Assembly: GCF_039535475.1 (NCBI RefSeq)
Contig: NZ_BAAAXG010000012.1
Span: forward strand, 434,001-498,000
Length of the DNA stretch: 64,000 bases
DNA from: Streptomyces showdoensis
Lineage (GTDB): Bacteria > Actinomycetota > Actinomycetes > Streptomycetales > Streptomycetaceae
Direction: 5' to 3'
Position numbers and translations under genes: made by a program. Under the pieces are notes generated by a model. It saw only the letters and a list, made by a program, of their open reading frames with translations. It was not told where the DNA came from and did no database searches. Shown here piece after piece: positions 1 through 11,838 of this stretch (position 1 is the first letter of the stretch; each line of letters opens with the position of its first letter).

Positions 1-1
1 C

Positions 2-274
2 ACCAAGGAGCTGGACACCCCCGGCAAGCACCTGAACCTGCCCGTGGTGATCGCCGAGCGCGAGGGCCTCTCCGAGAAGGACGCCTATCTGAAGGCGATC
101 GAGGTCCACAACGACCTGATGCACGCCTTCGAGGCCGAGAGCGCCGAGCTGGCCGCCGCCTGCCCCGTACCGAGCGTGCTGCGCTTCCTGCGCGGCGTGG
201 CCGTGTGGGTCGACGGCAACCACTACTGGCACCAGACCAACACCTATCGATACAGCCTGCCCGACTTCTGGTAG
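2..274 (+). CDS. 2-methylisoborneol synthase, C-terminal part (cut by window edge)
   Basis: Only the last 90 or so residues are present; the reading frame is open from base 2. The fragment has the helical C-terminus of a class I terpene synthase, with WVDGNHYWHQTN and the terminal RYSLPDFW; the RY pair usually helps bind the diphosphate. The metal-binding DDxxD-type and NSE motifs would lie upstream, outside the window. It would cyclise 2-methyl-GPP to 2-methylisoborneol. The identification rests mainly on the neighbour 7 bases downstream, a geranyl diphosphate C-methyltransferase that makes this substrate; the pair is a known Streptomyces operon. On the fragment alone, another terpene cyclase remains possible. 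Confidence 0.8.
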   Translation, partial: TKELDTPGKHLNLPVVIAEREGLSEKDAYLKAIEVHNDLMHAFEAESAELAAACPVPSVLRFLRGVAVWVDGNHYWHQTNTYRYSLPDFW

Positions 275-281
275 TCAAAGA

Positions 282-2637
<2,356 letters not shown>

Positions 2638-2675
2638 CGCCCGGATCGGCGCCCGGATCGGCGTCCGGGAACGCA

Positions 2676-2709
2676 GGAAGCCCCGCCGAATCACTTCGGC
2701 GGGGCTTCC
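2676..2709. terminator. bidirectional terminator, perfect 15-bp stem
   Basis: GGAAGCCCCGCCGAA, loop TCAC, TTCGGCGGGGCTTCC. It sits between the converging ends of the serine hydrolase gene (+) and the candidate immunity gene (-), and can serve both strands. Confidence 0.88.
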
Positions 2710-2725
2710 GCATGTCCCTCGGGTG

Positions 2726-3407
2726 TCAGTCCCATCCGGCCGGGAGTCCGGGGAACCCCTCCCCGACGGTGGAGACCATCGGGTAGGGCAGGGATCCGAC
2801 CAGGTCGGATCCGGTCAGTGGGGTCGGGTCCGCCACCACGAGATGGACCCGTGGCGGGCGGTCCGGGTCGCCGGTCAGGAACGGCTCCTCCAGCACGACC
2901 GCGTCGTCGAAGCGCGTCCACCGGGTGAGGCTCCCACCCGTCATTGGGCGGGTCCTTCCCCTGGAGACGAACTCCACGGCGTCGGCGTACCGGAGACCGA
3001 AACCGGTCAGGACCGTCCAGCCCCGCAGCGTCGACCACAGGGCCACCGTCTCCACGAACTCCGTGAAGCCGGCGAACATGTCCGTGTACTCACCGCTCCA
3101 GGAGACCCCGACCCTGCCGTCGCGCCGTAGGACGATCGCGCAGGCGAGGTCGTGGTTCTCCGCGAAGCGGATGAACTCGTCCCCCTCGGGGGAAGAGGTC
3201 CAGCCGCCCGGGGAGACCGACAGTCGGTTCCATCCGAGGTAGTTCCCCCCCGTAGCAGGGGAGGACGCAGCCCTCCCACTCCTCCGTGAGCAGTTCGACC
3301 AACGCTCCCGTCTCGGACGGGAAGTCGATCGAGGTGAGCTCGCGAAGTCCACGAGGGACACGTACCTCCTCGTTGAGGAACCGGACGGACTCGGCTGTCG
3401 GTTTCAC
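2726..3407 (-). pseudogene. candidate immunity protein for the RHS toxin, frameshifted in a G7 run
   Basis: A start GTG at 3407, with GAAAGGAA 8 bases before it, opens a frame (KPTAESVRFLNEEV...EWEGCVLPCYGG) that is lost at a run of seven G (minus strand, about 3246-3252). The next frame continues sensibly (NYLGWNRLSVSPGGW...FPGLPAGWD) to 2726. Six G would give one 226-residue protein. It begins 25 bases after the toxin gene stop on the same strand, the usual place of an immunity gene in a polymorphic toxin locus. It has no signal peptide, as expected for a cytoplasmic inhibitor. I do not recognise the family; the role is inferred from position only. The frameshift may be a sequencing error, decay or a phase-variable tract. 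Confidence 0.6.
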
Positions 3408-3432
3408 CCGGGCGTTCCTTTCAGGGGTGCGG

Positions 3433-6400
3433 CTAGTGGCTGACGGTCAGCAGGTACGAGAACAGTTTCCTGCAGTAGCCGCACATCTCGCGTTCGGCGC
3501 CATGGCGTTCGTATCCGTAGCCCTCGGATCCGCCGTGGACGTCGACGGCCTGGGACCTCGCGCCTCCGATGGGCAGTCCGCGGCGTTCGAGTTCGCACAG
3601 CGCGCCGATCTCGCCACAACCGCCGTGGTGCTCGGTCAGCTGCACCGCGGTCCGCACGTTCGGGGTGAGGCCCGCGATCGAGCGGCCCGTGCTGGCGCCG
3701 AGGGCGAAGTGCTCCCCGTCGGCCGTGAAGACCTGGGCGACCACGTTGGTCTGGCCGTCGTTGGCGTCGGCGTAGTCGAGCAGCTCGTCCGACGGCTCGC
3801 CGGTGATCTCGCAGACATGCGGCTGGTTGTTGCCGCCGTCGTTGTGGACCAGGACCGGCGTCGCACCCGCGAGCGCGTAGTACGTGTGGACGTCGGAGAC
3901 CGTCAGGTTGTAGACGGTGGCGGCCTGCGCGGTCCAGCGCCGGACGGACGCGACCTGGACGTAGGTGCCCTTGCTGGTCTGCAGCCACTGACCGGTCCGG
4001 AGGTCGGTCGCCTTGATCCACTCGCCGAGCTCGGGGACCCAGAAGGGGTGGCCGTCGGTCGCGGTGACCACGGCCGTCTTCGTGCCCTTGGCACCGTCGA
4101 CGTCGATCGTGACCTTGACCAGCTTCTTGAGGCCCTGGCCCTTGATCTCGGCCGTGACCGTCTCGACGCGGGTCTCGCCGGTCTTCTCGTCGGTCGCGAG
4201 GACCTTGTCGCCGGCCTTGACCTGGTCGATCGGCTTGGTGGAGCCGTCGGCCATCAGCACCTTCGTGCCGGGCACGAAGCTGTTGCAGCCGCCTCCGCCT
4301 CCGCCTCCGCCGCCACTGCGCTGGGAGTCGGCCTTGCCCGAGCCGCCGCTGCCGCTGGTGCCGCCCTTGCCGCGGGAGGAGCCACCGGAGGAGCCACCGG
4401 GCTTGCTGGTGTTGACCTTGCCGCCGCCGGAGCCCTTGTTGGACTGCGAGGACGCCTTCGGGGCCGACTTGGCCTGGGCCTGCTTCTGGACCGGGTTACC
4501 GGTCTTCTTCGTCTGTTGGACCGCCTTGTCGGCCGTTCTCTTGGCCTCCTCGGCGGCCTTCTTCTGCGCTCTCTGCGCGGCCTCCTTCTTGGCCTTCTCG
4601 ATGGCGAGGGTCTTCGCCTTCAAGGCTGCTTCCTCGGCGGCCTTGGCGGCCTTGAGGACGATCTCGGCGGCCTTCTTGGCGGCCCTGAACGCCATGACGG
4701 CGTCGATGGTGCGGTTGACCGCCTTCAGGACCGAAGGAATCTTGCCCAGCTTCGACCACGGAATGGCGCCGACGATGAGGCTGCCGCACGACCACAGGTC
4801 ACCGCCGAAGCAGGCCATGGCGTCGTTGATGCCGATGAAGTCCTTCAGCGTCTCCCACGCGACCGAGAGGATGACCGAGGTCAGGGACTTGCCCTGCATG
4901 GCCTCCGCCTCCGCGACCTGCGCCGCCGACAGGCCCGCGCCCGCGAGGGCCGCGGCCCGCTCGGTAGCGGTCAGGCTGATCGACAGGCCGGTGGGGTCCG
5001 CGAAGGTCACCGGGTTGTTGTGCGCGTACGCGTACCCGTTGGACTGCATCGGGTCGTTCAGGTCCAGCACCGGGTCGGCGGACAGGAAGCGTCCGACCGA
5101 CGGGTCGTACAGCCGGGCGCCCAGCGGCTGGAAGCCGGAGGCGTCGTCACGGTCCTTGCCCAGGAAACCCTTGTGGTTCTGGATGTTCTGGCCGGAGGTG
5201 TCGGCGCCGCGCTGGTTGCCGAAGGCGTCCTGCTTGCGCACCCGGACCGGCATGCCGCTGTAGAGGCCGACCTCCGCGTACGCGCTGCCCTGATGGTCGC
5301 CGGTCTGGGCGACCAGCATGTCCGCGCCCGTTCCGTTGGCGTAGCGCATGACCCCGCCGCCGGGGACGGCGTAGGTGCGGCTCGTCTGGACCAGGACGCC
5401 GCCCTGCTGGACGGTGACCTCGGACTCGTTCAGGCTCAGTGTGGCCTGCTTGCCCTTGATGGTCAGCAGACGGGAACCGTCGGGGCCGTAGATGTGACGG
5501 GTGTCGTTCTGCGGCAGCCACTGCTGCGCCGTGGAAGCGGCGTCGCAGGTGGCGAGCACGATCGGGGTCTGGTTCGCGGTGTTACCGCCCTGCACCGCGA
5601 GGCACAGGCCGGAGGCGACGTGGGTCAGCTGACCGGCCGCGTTCCGCTTGAGCTGCTGCGCGGTGGTGCCGTTGCACTTCTGCAGCTGCACCGCCGAGCC
5701 GGCCGTGTTGGCCGCCGGCTGGACGCACCAGGTGTCGTAGACCTCCAGGGTGCCGAGGTTGGCGTCCGCCTGGCCCGGGGCCGGGGCGAAGCGCCAGTTC
5801 TGCGCGACCGTGGTGTTGCAGCCGTACAGCTGGATCGCCTGGCCGGCCGCGGCCGTACCCAACCTCAGGTCGAGGCACTTCTGGGCGAGACCCACGTACG
5901 GGGTCTTGCCCCCGGTTCCCGCTCCGGTGATCCGGTCGACCTTGCCGTCGTAGGTCCAGGTCAGGTCCTGCTTGTCGCCGTTCTGGACCGAGGTGATCGA
6001 CTTGGTGTCGCCGGTCAGTTCGTACAGGCGCGTGGCCTCGGCGGTGACCTGCGCACCCGCGGGGGTCTTGTAGGTCTTCGACACCTTGGTCAGCGTGTGC
6101 GGCTGGTCCTTGGCGGCGTTCTTGCCGTAGGCGTACGTCGTGACGGCGTTCTTGGTGGTGTCGCCGGTCAGGTCGTTCTCGGTCAGCTTGGTGCGGTTGC
6201 CGAGCAGGTCGTACTCGTACTCCTGCCAGTAGCCGGAGTTGTCCCTGCCGGCGGCCACGTTGAGCGAGCCGTCGGTGTTCTTCGGGGTGGAGCAGGCCGT
6301 CTGGTCCTTGGAGGTCCAGGCCGACTTGAGCTGACCCAGCGGGTCATAGGCGAAGCACTGGCGCTCCTCGATCCCGACGGACTTCTCCTGGATCGAGGTG

Positions 6401-9400
6401 ACGTTGCCGGCCGGGTCGTAGGTGTACGCCCGGTTGGAGACCAGGTTGCCGCCGACCAGGGAGGCGTCGTTCTTCTCGCGGTAGACCGACTGCTCCTGGA
6501 GCGCGCCGCTGCCCTCGTCGAACGAGCTCTGCGTCCAGACCCGGTACGGCTGGGCGCCCAGGGTCGAGCGCAGCACCTGGCCGTACGCGGAGTAGGTGGT
6601 CTCGGCGCCGTACCAGTCCTTGCCGGACAGGGAGAGCGGCTTGCCGTCCTTGTTGTAGCGGACGACCACCTTCTCGGCGTCCAGCTTGCCGATGGCGGGA
6701 AGCTGCGCCTCTTCCACCGCGCCCGTGTCCGAGTAGGAGTACCCGTAGGTGTAGTCCTTCTTGAAGCCCCACGTGTCGACGATCGACTGCGGGAGGGACA
6801 GCGTGGTCGAGGTCGGCTGGTAGTCCTTGGTGTAGCCGTCGACCTTCTGCGTGTACGCCAGGCCGTCCGTGTAGCGGACCGCGGTGGCGGGCATGCCCTT
6901 GCCGCCCGGGACGGTGTCGTACGTGTAGTCGGCGAGAACGGTGCCGTTGGCGTCGTTCAGGCGCTGCTGCTTGGGCCGGGACAGCTCGTCGTAGCTGTTC
7001 CAGACCTTGGTGCCACGGGCGTTGGTGCTCGTCTGCGGCCGGCCGAGACCGTCGTACGTGTTGCGCGTGGTGCCCGAGTCCGGGTCGGTCGCCGTCTCCA
7101 GACGGCTACGACGGTCGTACGTCCAGGACCACGGGTGCGCCGTGTCGGCCGAGCTGGTGGCCTTCACCATCAGGCCGCGCGTGTCGTAGGCGTACGACAT
7201 CGACGTGTAGCCCTTGGGAGCGGCGGGGTTGAACGTGTCCACGCGGGCCGTGCGGCCGAGCGCGTCGGTGAACAGCCGGTAGGACGAGGCGCCCTGCGGC
7301 TGGATGACCTTCGACCAGTCCTGGCCGTACTCGTACTTCGTCGCCCGGTCCTCGAACGCGACCGACTGGGACTCCCCGGTCGCCTCGTTCGTGACCTTCT
7401 TGAGGTACGGGGTCTCCTTGACCACGCGGCCGAGGCCGTCGTAGTCGTACCGCGTGATGTTCGGGATCGCGGTGTCGGCGAGCGGGGTGAAGAGCTCGCC
7501 GGGCTTGGCGTCCTTGGTCAGGTAGGCGTTGTTGGTCTGCCAGACCTCGCCGGAGCTGTTGTACAGGGTGTCCGTGACGAGGTAGCCGGCGTCGTTGTCG
7601 GCCTCCTCCAGCGACTGCCGCTCGCGGCCGAGGCCGTCGTACAGCGTCACCGAGGTCTCGACCCGGTCCTCGTAGCCACGCGTGTACGTGGTGACGAACG
7701 GAGGCTTTCGGGTCTTGACCGACGGGTCGTTCGGGTCGGTCTCCTCCGCGGGGATCGTGTAGACCGCGCGGAAGTCCGGCACAGCGCCCGCCGTCGGGGT
7801 GCGGCCCGGGGACCAGGCCTCGGCGAGACGGCCCAGCGGGTCGTACTTCGACTCGCTCACGTAGCCGTTGGGGTCGGTCGTCTTCAGCGTGACCGCGCGT
7901 CCGGGCTCCAGCTCGCGGGTCTGCTCGTGCAGGAGCGCGTTCTTCTCGGTCACCTTGAAGACCTGACCCGTGGGCGGGTCGTAGGTGATCGTGGCGGACT
8001 TCTGCTCGGGATCGGTCTGCCGGACCACGCGCCCGATGGCGTCGAAGCCGGTGGTGCCGTTGGTCTGGTAGCCGGTGCCGTCGCCGTTGAGGGACCAGGA
8101 CTCGGTGGCCAGGCCACGGGTGGAGTCGGCGAGCGCGGTGCCGAAGGCCGTGCCGTCGTACGCCGTGCGGTTGGCGCTGGTCAGCGTCTTCAGATCGGCG
8201 AAGTTCGCGTTGGCACAGGTGCCCGGAGAGACGAGGACCTGCTTGGACAGACCGATGAGGTTCTTGCCCGTGTGGTGCAGGTACTCCAGCTTGGTGCAGG
8301 TCTCGTCGCCGGACTTGACCGTGTCGCCGAACGACTCGACCTGGGTCGGCAGTCCGTACGTCGGGTCGTAGGTCGTCAGGGTGCGGACCGAGCGCAGGGT
8401 GCGCGGGTCGTCCTCGTTGGTGCCCGAGGACTTGGTGTACGCGATCTCCTCGGGCACCGTGACGCGCCAGGCCCGCAGCGGCTCCAGGCCGTCGTCGCGG
8501 TCACGCCTGGCCAGCTCGGTGGCCTCGGGGATCTTGACGCCGCGGGTGAGCCAGTCGGTGTCGGCGTCGGTCGCGTTGGTGTAGGTGAGCTCCTCGGCGA
8601 CGCGGCCGGCGAAGGGCTGCTTGTCCTTGGCGATCTCGGCGCCGGTGATGTCCTTCACGGACACCGTGTCGCCCATGCCGCGGAAGTAGCGGGTGACGGC
8701 CTTCGTCTGCTTGCTGCGGACCGCGGGGTCCTCGGTGCCGGTGAGCACCGTGGTCTGCTCGAAGCCCGCGAACTGCGAGTAGGTGCGGGTGGACTTCTTG
8801 GAGAACTCGCCGTCGGCGAACCTCCACGCCGGGTTCTTGTACTGGTACGCCGTCCTCGTCGGGTACGAGCCGGCGACGTTCGGCAGCTCTTCGATCGACT
8901 CGACCGCGTACTTGTGGAACCAGTCGATGTCCTCGAACTCCGGGTCAGGGTTCCAGTAGACCGGGTAGCAGAGGCGGCTGTTCGCCTTCAGGGCCGCCGT
9001 GTCGGTCTTGCCGGGCAGCGGGCCGGTGGCGCACTCGCCCTCGATGGGCTTGTACGTGACGACGGTCTCGCCGCCGTACTCGTTGATGACGCGCGCGATG
9101 CGCAGGCGCGAGAAGCCGGGGCGCTGCGGGTTGACCGCGAGGACACGGTTGGGCATGTCCTCGACGTTGGGCTCGAAGCGGACCGCGTTCAGGGTGACGC
9201 TCGCGTCGGTGGAGCCGTTGCGGGCGTAGCCGGTGCGGCTGATCGACTCCAGCCACAGGGCGGTGTTCGGGCCGGTCTTCAGCGAGGCGAAGGACTGCTT
9301 GAGCTGGTACTCGTCCACGACCTGGCGGGCCGTGGTGTCGGTGCGGCGCTGGGCCGAGGTCGTGATCTTGTCCAGGCGCTTGCGCGTCCAGAACGTCGGG

Positions 9401-11334
9401 CCGGCGTTCCAGCACTTCTTGCCGGACTCGCAACGGAGGTCTGCGGGGGTGTCGAACCAGGGCCGGTACTTGCCCGGGTCCTTCGACTTGAAGTTGTCCT
9501 CGGTGCAGGTCACACCGGCGACGTCGTAGCAGCGCTCCGCGACGGTGAAGCCGATGCGGGCCGGGGCCGTGGCGCTGAAGAGGGTGTCCTTGCGCTGGCC
9601 GTAGTAGATGTGCGACAGGTAGCCGTCACGGTCGTAGACGACCGGAGCCTTGAAGTTGAAGTTCTTGGCGTAGTAGTTCTGGTCCTTCTTCCACCACAGC
9701 GACATGGCGTTGCCGTGGATGTCCTCGACGTAGTCGAGGCCCCAGCGCCAGCCCTGCGTGCAGGAGGAGTTCTTCCAGTCCTCGGTGGTGGCGCCCTTGT
9801 AGCAGGGCTCGCCCGGGTGGTTGCCGTAGACCGGGACCGTGAGCACCGAGTCGGTGGTCGGGTCGTCGGCGGCGGTGCCGTTGTCGGACCAGCCCGGCAG
9901 CTTGTTCAGACCGAAGTGGTAGCGGATGCCGTCCTTCGTCGTGACGACCCAGTACTCACCGTCCTTCGCCCCGTTGCCCGTGGCCTGACCGGTGACGCGC
10001 TCGACCTTGGAGCCGTCGCCGTTCGCGGTGAACCACTTGCTCTTGGAGTCGTCCCAGACGAGCTCGGTGGTCATGCCGGCGAGGGAGAGCGTGGCGTTCT
10101 CCGAGCCCCAGCACAGGTCCGCGGTGCGGTGCGTCTTGTTGTTCGCACCGGCCTTCTTCGAGTCCTGGCGGCAGTTGACGTACGTACGCGTGATGGAGCC
10201 CGCGTTGTAGTCCCAGCCGTCGCCGATCCAGGAGGCCTGGTTGTTCGACGAGGACGTGCGGCCGTCCACCGACTGCGACGAGTACGACAGGTTCACCTTC
10301 GGCATCAGGCCGCCGGCGGTCTCCGGGGTCTGCACCTGGTAGCCGTACGTGAATGCGCCCGACGACGAACCGGCCGACCAGGAGCCCGCCGACAGCAGCG
10401 GCGAGGCCGTGAAGTCGCCCTGCGCCGAGGAGCCGGTGTCGAGCATGCCGACCGCGCTGCCGCCGGCCGCGTTCGCGACCGGCTGGACGCCGTCGCGGTA
10501 CGAGGCCTTCGTCTGGGAGGAGGTGAAGCCCTCGCCCAGCAGGCTGGAGACGGGGATGGTGCCCGTGATGATGCTGCGGGTCTTGGCCTTGGGAGCAGCC
10601 TTCGAGTTCGTCGGCGCGTCCTTCGCGGGGACGACCTCCACCGACGAGCTCAGCCGCTTGAAGGCGCCGGAGTCGTCCTTGCCGGACATCGGGGTCGCCC
10701 CCGCGTCGTCCGCGCAGTCACCCGTGGTCGGGGACGAGTAGACGCACTCGGGCAGCAGCATCAGACCGAAGCGCTCGGCGGCCTGCGGCCCGTAAAGGTC
10801 CTTGAAGCCGCTCGTGTCGACGGTGAGCGCGACCTCGGCGGCCGGGTCGACCGTCGCCGGCGGCGTCACCTTCATGACCAGGCCGGAGACGCCCGCGTCC
10901 TGGGAGGTGGTCGTCGGCGCCAGACCGACGCTCCAGTCGCCCGCGAGCGCGGCCGGGTCGCCGCCCTCCGGTACGCCGATGGCGACCGGCAGGTTGTTCG
11001 TGACCGGCACGGTGTCACCCGGCGTGCTGGTCGGCGTGAGCGTCGCGTTGCCCGTACCCGAGGCCCAGGCAGCCGTGTCCTTCGCCTGGTACTGCGGGAT
11101 CACGGCCTCGGCCGCGAGGGTCAGGTCCTTCTGCGCCGTGGCGTCGCCTTCGAGCTCGGTGCTCTTCGGGATGTCCGGGAGGTCGACCGAAGTGGTCTGC
11201 TCCTCGCGGTTCATGCCCGGGCCGGGGATGGCCAGCGCCTGCCCGCCCAGGCTCGTCACCGTCAAGGTGGACGACAACAGAAGGACGGTCGCCGTGCGGC
11301 TTCGCCGCCGGCGCCGTCGTTGTGACTCCGTCAT
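3433..11334 (-). CDS. secreted RHS/YD-repeat polymorphic toxin with ricin-B lectin, Hint and deaminase-like C-terminal domains
   Basis: 2633 residues. Start chosen at ATG 11334 (MTESQ, then six R), which begins a clear Sec signal peptide ending near LAIPG; a start up to 50 codons earlier is possible. Order: N-terminal RHS-associated region; long YD-repeat shell; a ricin-B lectin insert near residues 1810-1940 with QNW and QQW repeats; the RHS core end (GRFLSADPVLDLND, about 2080); an alanine/lysine coiled coil; a glycine run; a Hint domain from C2350 (CNSFVPGTKV, TDGHPFW, ending VLVHN about 2498); and a 135-residue toxin. The toxin has H2570-G-G-C-G-E2575 and C2618-G-Y-C2621, the zinc and catalytic pattern of YwqJ-type deaminases. 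Hint probably cuts the toxin free inside the shell. The candidate immunity gene follows after 25 bases. Confidence 0.9.
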   Translation of the reverse strand: MTESQRRRRRRSRTATVLLLSSTLTVTSLGGQALAIPGPGMNREEQTTSVDLPDIPKSTELEGDATAQKDLTLAAEAVIPQYQAKDTAAWASGTGNATLTPTSTPGDTVPVTNNLPVAIGVPEGGDPAALAGDWSVGLAPTTTSQDAGVSGLVMKVTPPATVDPAAEVALTVDTSGFKDLYGPQAAERFGLMLLPECVYSSPTTGDCADDAGATPMSGKDDSGAFKRLSSSVEVVPAKDAPTNSKAAPKAKTRSIITGTIPVSSLLGEGFTSSQTKASYRDGVQPVANAAGGSAVGMLDTGSSAQGDFTASPLLSAGSWSAGSSSGAFTYGYQVQTPETAGGLMPKVNLSYSSQSVDGRTSSSNNQASWIGDGWDYNAGSITRTYVNCRQDSKKAGANNKTHRTADLCWGSENATLSLAGMTTELVWDDSKSKWFTANGDGSKVERVTGQATGNGAKDGEYWVVTTKDGIRYHFGLNKLPGWSDNGTAADDPTTDSVLTVPVYGNHPGEPCYKGATTEDWKNSSCTQGWRWGLDYVEDIHGNAMSLWWKKDQNYYAKNFNFKAPVVYDRDGYLSHIYYGQRKDTLFSATAPARIGFTVAERCYDVAGVTCTEDNFKSKDPGKYRPWFDTPADLRCESGKKCWNAGPTFWTRKRLDKITTSAQRRTDTTARQVVDEYQLKQSFASLKTGPNTALWLESISRTGYARNGSTDASVTLNAVRFEPNVEDMPNRVLAVNPQRPGFSRLRIARVINEYGGETVVTYKPIEGECATGPLPGKTDTAALKANSRLCYPVYWNPDPEFEDIDWFHKYAVESIEELPNVAGSYPTRTAYQYKNPAWRFADGEFSKKSTRTYSQFAGFEQTTVLTGTEDPAVRSKQTKAVTRYFRGMGDTVSVKDITGAEIAKDKQPFAGRVAEELTYTNATDADTDWLTRGVKIPEATELARRDRDDGLEPLRAWRVTVPEEIAYTKSSGTNEDDPRTLRSVRTLTTYDPTYGLPTQVESFGDTVKSGDETCTKLEYLHHTGKNLIGLSKQVLVSPGTCANANFADLKTLTSANRTAYDGTAFGTALADSTRGLATESWSLNGDGTGYQTNGTTGFDAIGRVVRQTDPEQKSATITYDPPTGQVFKVTEKNALLHEQTRELEPGRAVTLKTTDPNGYVSESKYDPLGRLAEAWSPGRTPTAGAVPDFRAVYTIPAEETDPNDPSVKTRKPPFVTTYTRGYEDRVETSVTLYDGLGRERQSLEEADNDAGYLVTDTLYNSSGEVWQTNNAYLTKDAKPGELFTPLADTAIPNITRYDYDGLGRVVKETPYLKKVTNEATGESQSVAFEDRATKYEYGQDWSKVIQPQGASSYRLFTDALGRTARVDTFNPAAPKGYTSMSYAYDTRGLMVKATSSADTAHPWSWTYDRRSRLETATDPDSGTTRNTYDGLGRPQTSTNARGTKVWNSYDELSRPKQQRLNDANGTVLADYTYDTVPGGKGMPATAVRYTDGLAYTQKVDGYTKDYQPTSTTLSLPQSIVDTWGFKKDYTYGYSYSDTGAVEEAQLPAIGKLDAEKVVVRYNKDGKPLSLSGKDWYGAETTYSAYGQVLRSTLGAQPYRVWTQSSFDEGSGALQEQSVYREKNDASLVGGNLVSNRAYTYDPAGNVTSIQEKSVGIEERQCFAYDPLGQLKSAWTSKDQTACSTPKNTDGSLNVAAGRDNSGYWQEYEYDLLGNRTKLTENDLTGDTTKNAVTTYAYGKNAAKDQPHTLTKVSKTYKTPAGAQVTAEATRLYELTGDTKSITSVQNGDKQDLTWTYDGKVDRITGAGTGGKTPYVGLAQKCLDLRLGTAAAGQAIQLYGCNTTVAQNWRFAPAPGQADANLGTLEVYDTWCVQPAANTAGSAVQLQKCNGTTAQQLKRNAAGQLTHVASGLCLAVQGGNTANQTPIVLATCDAASTAQQWLPQNDTRHIYGPDGSRLLTIKGKQATLSLNESEVTVQQGGVLVQTSRTYAVPGGGVMRYANGTGADMLVAQTGDHQGSAYAEVGLYSGMPVRVRKQDAFGNQRGADTSGQNIQNHKGFLGKDRDDASGFQPLGARLYDPSVGRFLSADPVLDLNDPMQSNGYAYAHNNPVTFADPTGLSISLTATERAAALAGAGLSAAQVAEAEAMQGKSLTSVILSVAWETLKDFIGINDAMACFGGDLWSCGSLIVGAIPWSKLGKIPSVLKAVNRTIDAVMAFRAAKKAAEIVLKAAKAAEEAALKAKTLAIEKAKKEAAQRAQKKAAEEAKRTADKAVQQTKKTGNPVQKQAQAKSAPKASSQSNKGSGGGKVNTSKPGGSSGGSSRGKGGTSGSGGSGKADSQRSGGGGGGGGGCNSFVPGTKVLMADGSTKPIDQVKAGDKVLATDEKTGETRVETVTAEIKGQGLKKLVKVTIDVDGAKGTKTAVVTATDGHPFWVPELGEWIKATDLRTGQWLQTSKGTYVQVASVRRWTAQAATVYNLTVSDVHTYYALAGATPVLVHNDGGNNQPHVCEITGEPSDELLDYADANDGQTNVVAQVFTADGEHFALGASTGRSIAGLTPNVRTAVQLTEHHGGCGEIGALCELERRGLPIGGARSQAVDVHGGSEGYGYERHGAEREMCGYCRKLFSYLLTVSH

Positions 11335-11838
11335 GGCTGGGCGTCCTCGCCCCAGCCATGACAGCGGACCTGAAGCACGCATACGCGTCGACTCCCACCC
11401 AGCGCAAAGAGTTAGAAAAGGAACGGAGAATCCGGTGCGGAAACACCAAAGAGCGCACCTCGTCGGAGGTGCGCGCGTCGGCACTCTCCGTCATCGCCGT
11501 GGCGCATTCAAGATCACGCACGGTGACGTTGTGTGAATTCCAGTGAGGTCGCTCACGGTGTAGCTCCGGGTGTATGCCGCGCAAGGCCTGAATCGGACTA
11601 ATCGTCAAAATGCGTAGTACTCAACCGAATTGGAGAGGATGTGCCGGGTGTATGCGGTCAATTCGGTCGTCACTATGGTGTGTTCATCCGAATGGGTAAC
11701 GCCTTTATAAAGTTCTCATCTGTGGACCTGGGGGCCACCGCGTGTGATGGTTTGCCCCGCCCTTCTGCCCCTCGGTCCGCCGCACGGGGCTGTTTGTGCT
11801 GTCCCTGATCCGCCTGGTCCACACGGGAGTAGACCGCC
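11335..11838. promoter_or_regulatory. divergent promoter region between the RHS toxin and VCBS genes
   Basis: About 500 bases without a credible gene. The middle (roughly 11480-11740) is clearly more AT-rich than its surroundings, as expected for two back-to-back promoters. I could not pick out a convincing -35/-10 pair or operator, and no RNA gene was recognised. Confidence 0.5.

Noticed and set aside
3246..3252. Programmed ribosomal frameshift in the G7 run
   Set aside because: No downstream stimulatory structure or ribosome site is obvious, and three other genes show the same single-base excess at unrelated runs; error or decay is simpler.
3286..11325. A 2679-codon open frame on the plus strand opposite the RHS gene
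   Set aside because: It is the antisense shadow of the RHS gene, made of Arg/Val/Gly/Leu runs typical of high G+C wobble; the minus-strand protein has clear domains.
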